Of a stretch of 6,415 bases of DNA, positions 4,957-6,415 are shown in pieces. This stretch comes from JBCBSZ01 sp039197885 (GTDB taxonomy: Bacteria; Actinomycetota; Acidimicrobiia; Acidimicrobiales; Poriferisodalaceae), in the NCBI GenBank assembly GCA_039197885.1, contig JBCCTY010000238.1:1-6415 (forward strand). Reading direction: 5' to 3'. A model generated the notes under the pieces. That model did not search any database and was not told the origin of the DNA. It worked only from the letters and a program-made list of their open reading frames with translations. The position numbers and the translations under genes were made by a program. How positions within the stretch are numbered: position 1 is the first letter of the stretch; each line of letters opens with the position of its first letter.

Positions 4957-6415
4957 TCAGTTGACCGCCGACTCGTGGCCCTCCCAGTACGGCGCTCGCA
5001 GGTCGCGCTTGAGGACCTTCATCGCACCCGACAACGGGAGCGGCTCGGAGCGGAAGTCGACCGATTTGGGCACCTTGTAGCCGGCGATCCGCTCCCGGGC
5101 GTGCTCGATGAGCTCGTCCGGCGACGCCTCGACGCCCTCGTTCGGGACGACGATGGCGTGGACGGCCTCGCCCCACTTCTCGTCCGGGATGCCGATCACC
5201 GCGACCTGGGCGACCGCCGGGTGGGTGGAGAGGGCGTTCTCGACCTCGATCGAGTACACGTTCTCGCCCCCGGTGACGATCATGTCCTTCACCCGGTCGA
5301 CGAGGAACAGGTAGCCCTCCTCGTCGAGGTAGCCGGCGTCACCGGTGTGGTACCAGCCACCGGCGAGCGAGGCGGCGGTCTGCTCCGGCTTGTTCCAGTA
5401 CTCACGCATGATCGAACCGGACCGGAGCCACACCTCCCCCGTCTGGCCCGTCGGCACCGGCTCGCCGGCGTCGTCGCGGATCGAGAACTGCGAGCCGTAG
5501 ACCGGCCGGCCGGCCGAGCGAAGTCGGGGGCTCCCGGGAACGTGGTCCGACGGCAGGAGGAACGACGCCGTCGACGCCGCCTCGGTCATCCCGTAGCCGT
5601 TGATGAAGTCGAGGTCGGGCAGGTCCGACATCAGTCGGTCGAGGGTCGCGGCCGGCATCGGCGAGGCGCCGTAGACGAGGAGGTCGAGGCTGGCGAGCTT
5701 CTCCGGCGCGTAGTCCTCGTGGGCGAGGACCATGTTCACCATCGTCGGCACCATCACCGTGCCGGTCACGTGCTCGGCCTCGATCAGCGCGATGACCCCC
5801 GGCGGATCGAACAGCGGGATCACGACGCTGCGCCCTCCCGTCGCCGGGATCGACAGGATCGCCGAGGTCGACGCGGCGTGGAACATCGGGGTCTGGTGCA
5901 GCCAGGTCATGCCGCCCATGAAGTCGATGTAGAAGCCGGCGTGGTAGGTGTTCAGTATCTGGGCCCGCTGGTCGTGGAGCACGCCCTTCGGGAGGCCGGT
6001 CGTGCCGCCGGTGTACATCAGCACGACGGGGTCGGGCTCCTCCGGCTCGATCGGCGTCGCGGGTGTCGCAGCGGCGAGCAGGGTCTCGTAGTCGTGGGCC
6101 CCGTCGTACTCGCCGTCGCCGATGAGGACCACGTGACGGATGGGCAGCGGCTCCTCGGCAGCCGCGATCGCGGCGGCGACGAGCGGGGCGAAGAACCCGT
6201 CGGTGAAGACGACCTCGGTGCCCGAGTCGGCGAGGATGTAGGCCAACTCCGGCGGGGCGAGGCGCAGGTTGAGCGGGTTGATGATCCCGGCTCCGAGGAA
6301 CGCCGCGTGCCAGAGCTCGATGTACTGGTGCGAGTTGAGCGCCATGACGGCGAAGCGGTCGCCCGGGACCACCCCGAGCTCGCCGTCGAGCGCGCCGCAC
6401 AGGTGCAGGACCCGC
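4957..6415 (-). CDS. Acyl-CoA synthetase (AMP-forming), 5' end beyond window
   Basis: This adenylate-forming ligase activates a carboxylic acid, probably a fatty acid, as acyl-AMP and then acyl-CoA. About 485 residues are visible and the frame stays open to the right edge (codons R-V-L-H-L-C-G-A-L-D before VVPGDRFAVMALNS), so the true start is outside and perhaps 25-60 residues are missing. Numbering from the GTG at 6372, which I do not take as the start, the P-loop YTGGTTGLPKG is at 120-130, NGYGMTEA at 258-265, YHTGD at 341-345, and the hinge/A8 block DRVKDMIVTGGENVYSIEVE at 359-378. The C-terminal catalytic lysine is K452 in SGAMKVLKRDLR. The block order and ending fit FadD-like medium/long-chain ligases. 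The substrate cannot be told from sequence. It probably shares a transcript with the small membrane protein gene 12 bases downstream. Confidence 0.93.
   Translation of the reverse strand, partial: RVLHLCGALDGELGVVPGDRFAVMALNSHQYIELWHAAFLGAGIINPLNLRLAPPELAYILADSGTEVVFTDGFFAPLVAAAIAAAEEPLPIRHVVLIGDGEYDGAHDYETLLAAATPATPIEPEEPDPVVLMYTGGTTGLPKGVLHDQRAQILNTYHAGFYIDFMGGMTWLHQTPMFHAASTSAILSIPATGGRSVVIPLFDPPGVIALIEAEHVTGTVMVPTMVNMVLAHEDYAPEKLASLDLLVYGASPMPAATLDRLMSDLPDLDFINGYGMTEAASTASFLLPSDHVPGSPRLRSAGRPVYGSQFSIRDDAGEPVPTGQTGEVWLRSGSIMREYWNKPEQTAASLAGGWYHTGDAGYLDEEGYLFLVDRVKDMIVTGGENVYSIEVENALSTHPAVAQVAVIGIPDEKWGEAVHAIVVPNEGVEASPDELIEHARERIAGYKVPKSVDFRSEPLPLSGAMKVLKRDLRAPYWEGHESAVN

Noticed and set aside
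3989..5080. Plus-strand open frame of 363 codons spanning argS start, tRNA and the membrane protein gene
   Set aside because: It runs through a complete tRNA gene and opposite two supported genes. Its low-complexity Ser/Arg/Thr translation shows no domain.
6370..6372. GTG at 6372 as the start of the acyl-CoA ligase
   Set aside because: The same frame continues to the window edge with residues that fit the family's N-terminal helix before VPGDRFAVMALNS, so the gene is cut by the window.

Overview
The window is GC-rich DNA (roughly two-thirds G+C by eye). It uses GTG starts freely, packs genes tightly, and has the order argS-lysA-hom-thrC. That order is the classic aspartate-family/arginyl-tRNA synthetase cluster of Actinomycetota, known for example from corynebacteria and mycobacteria. 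The thrC fragment has the 'STRG' N-terminus of the long threonine synthase form, unlike the mycobacterial enzyme. I therefore infer an actinobacterium outside the mycobacteria, without being able to name a genus.

All protein genes lie on the minus strand and read from right to left. At the right edge (4957-6415) is a 5'-truncated acyl-CoA synthetase. It is followed after 12 bases by a small membrane protein with two membrane helices and a PH-like cytoplasmic tail (4462-4944). The only plus-strand gene is a tRNA-Arg with anticodon CCG (4361-4432). Its 3' end faces the small membrane protein gene, and its 5' end faces the start of argS. A 118-base intergenic region (4243-4360) carries putative promoters for both the tRNA (rightward) and argS (leftward).

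The left two-thirds is the operon argS (2638-4242), lysA (1367-2638), hom (46-1374) and the first 16 codons of thrC (1-49). Every junction overlaps: 1 base argS/lysA, 8 bases lysA/hom, 4 bases hom/thrC. This points to a single transcript with translational coupling. ArgRS charges tRNA-Arg, LysA makes lysine from meso-diaminopimelate, Hom makes homoserine from aspartate semialdehyde, and ThrC finishes threonine. The operon thus holds both competing ends of the aspartate pathway. Having a substrate tRNA of ArgRS divergent to argS adds a tRNA-charging theme.

I see no mobile element, CRISPR array, phage gene or obviously new system. This is mostly housekeeping DNA. The points worth a second look are the tRNA-Arg/argS pairing and its shared control region, the Shine-Dalgarno sequence written into the last codons of argS, the altered signature motifs of ArgRS, and the small PH-like membrane protein beside the acyl-CoA ligase.
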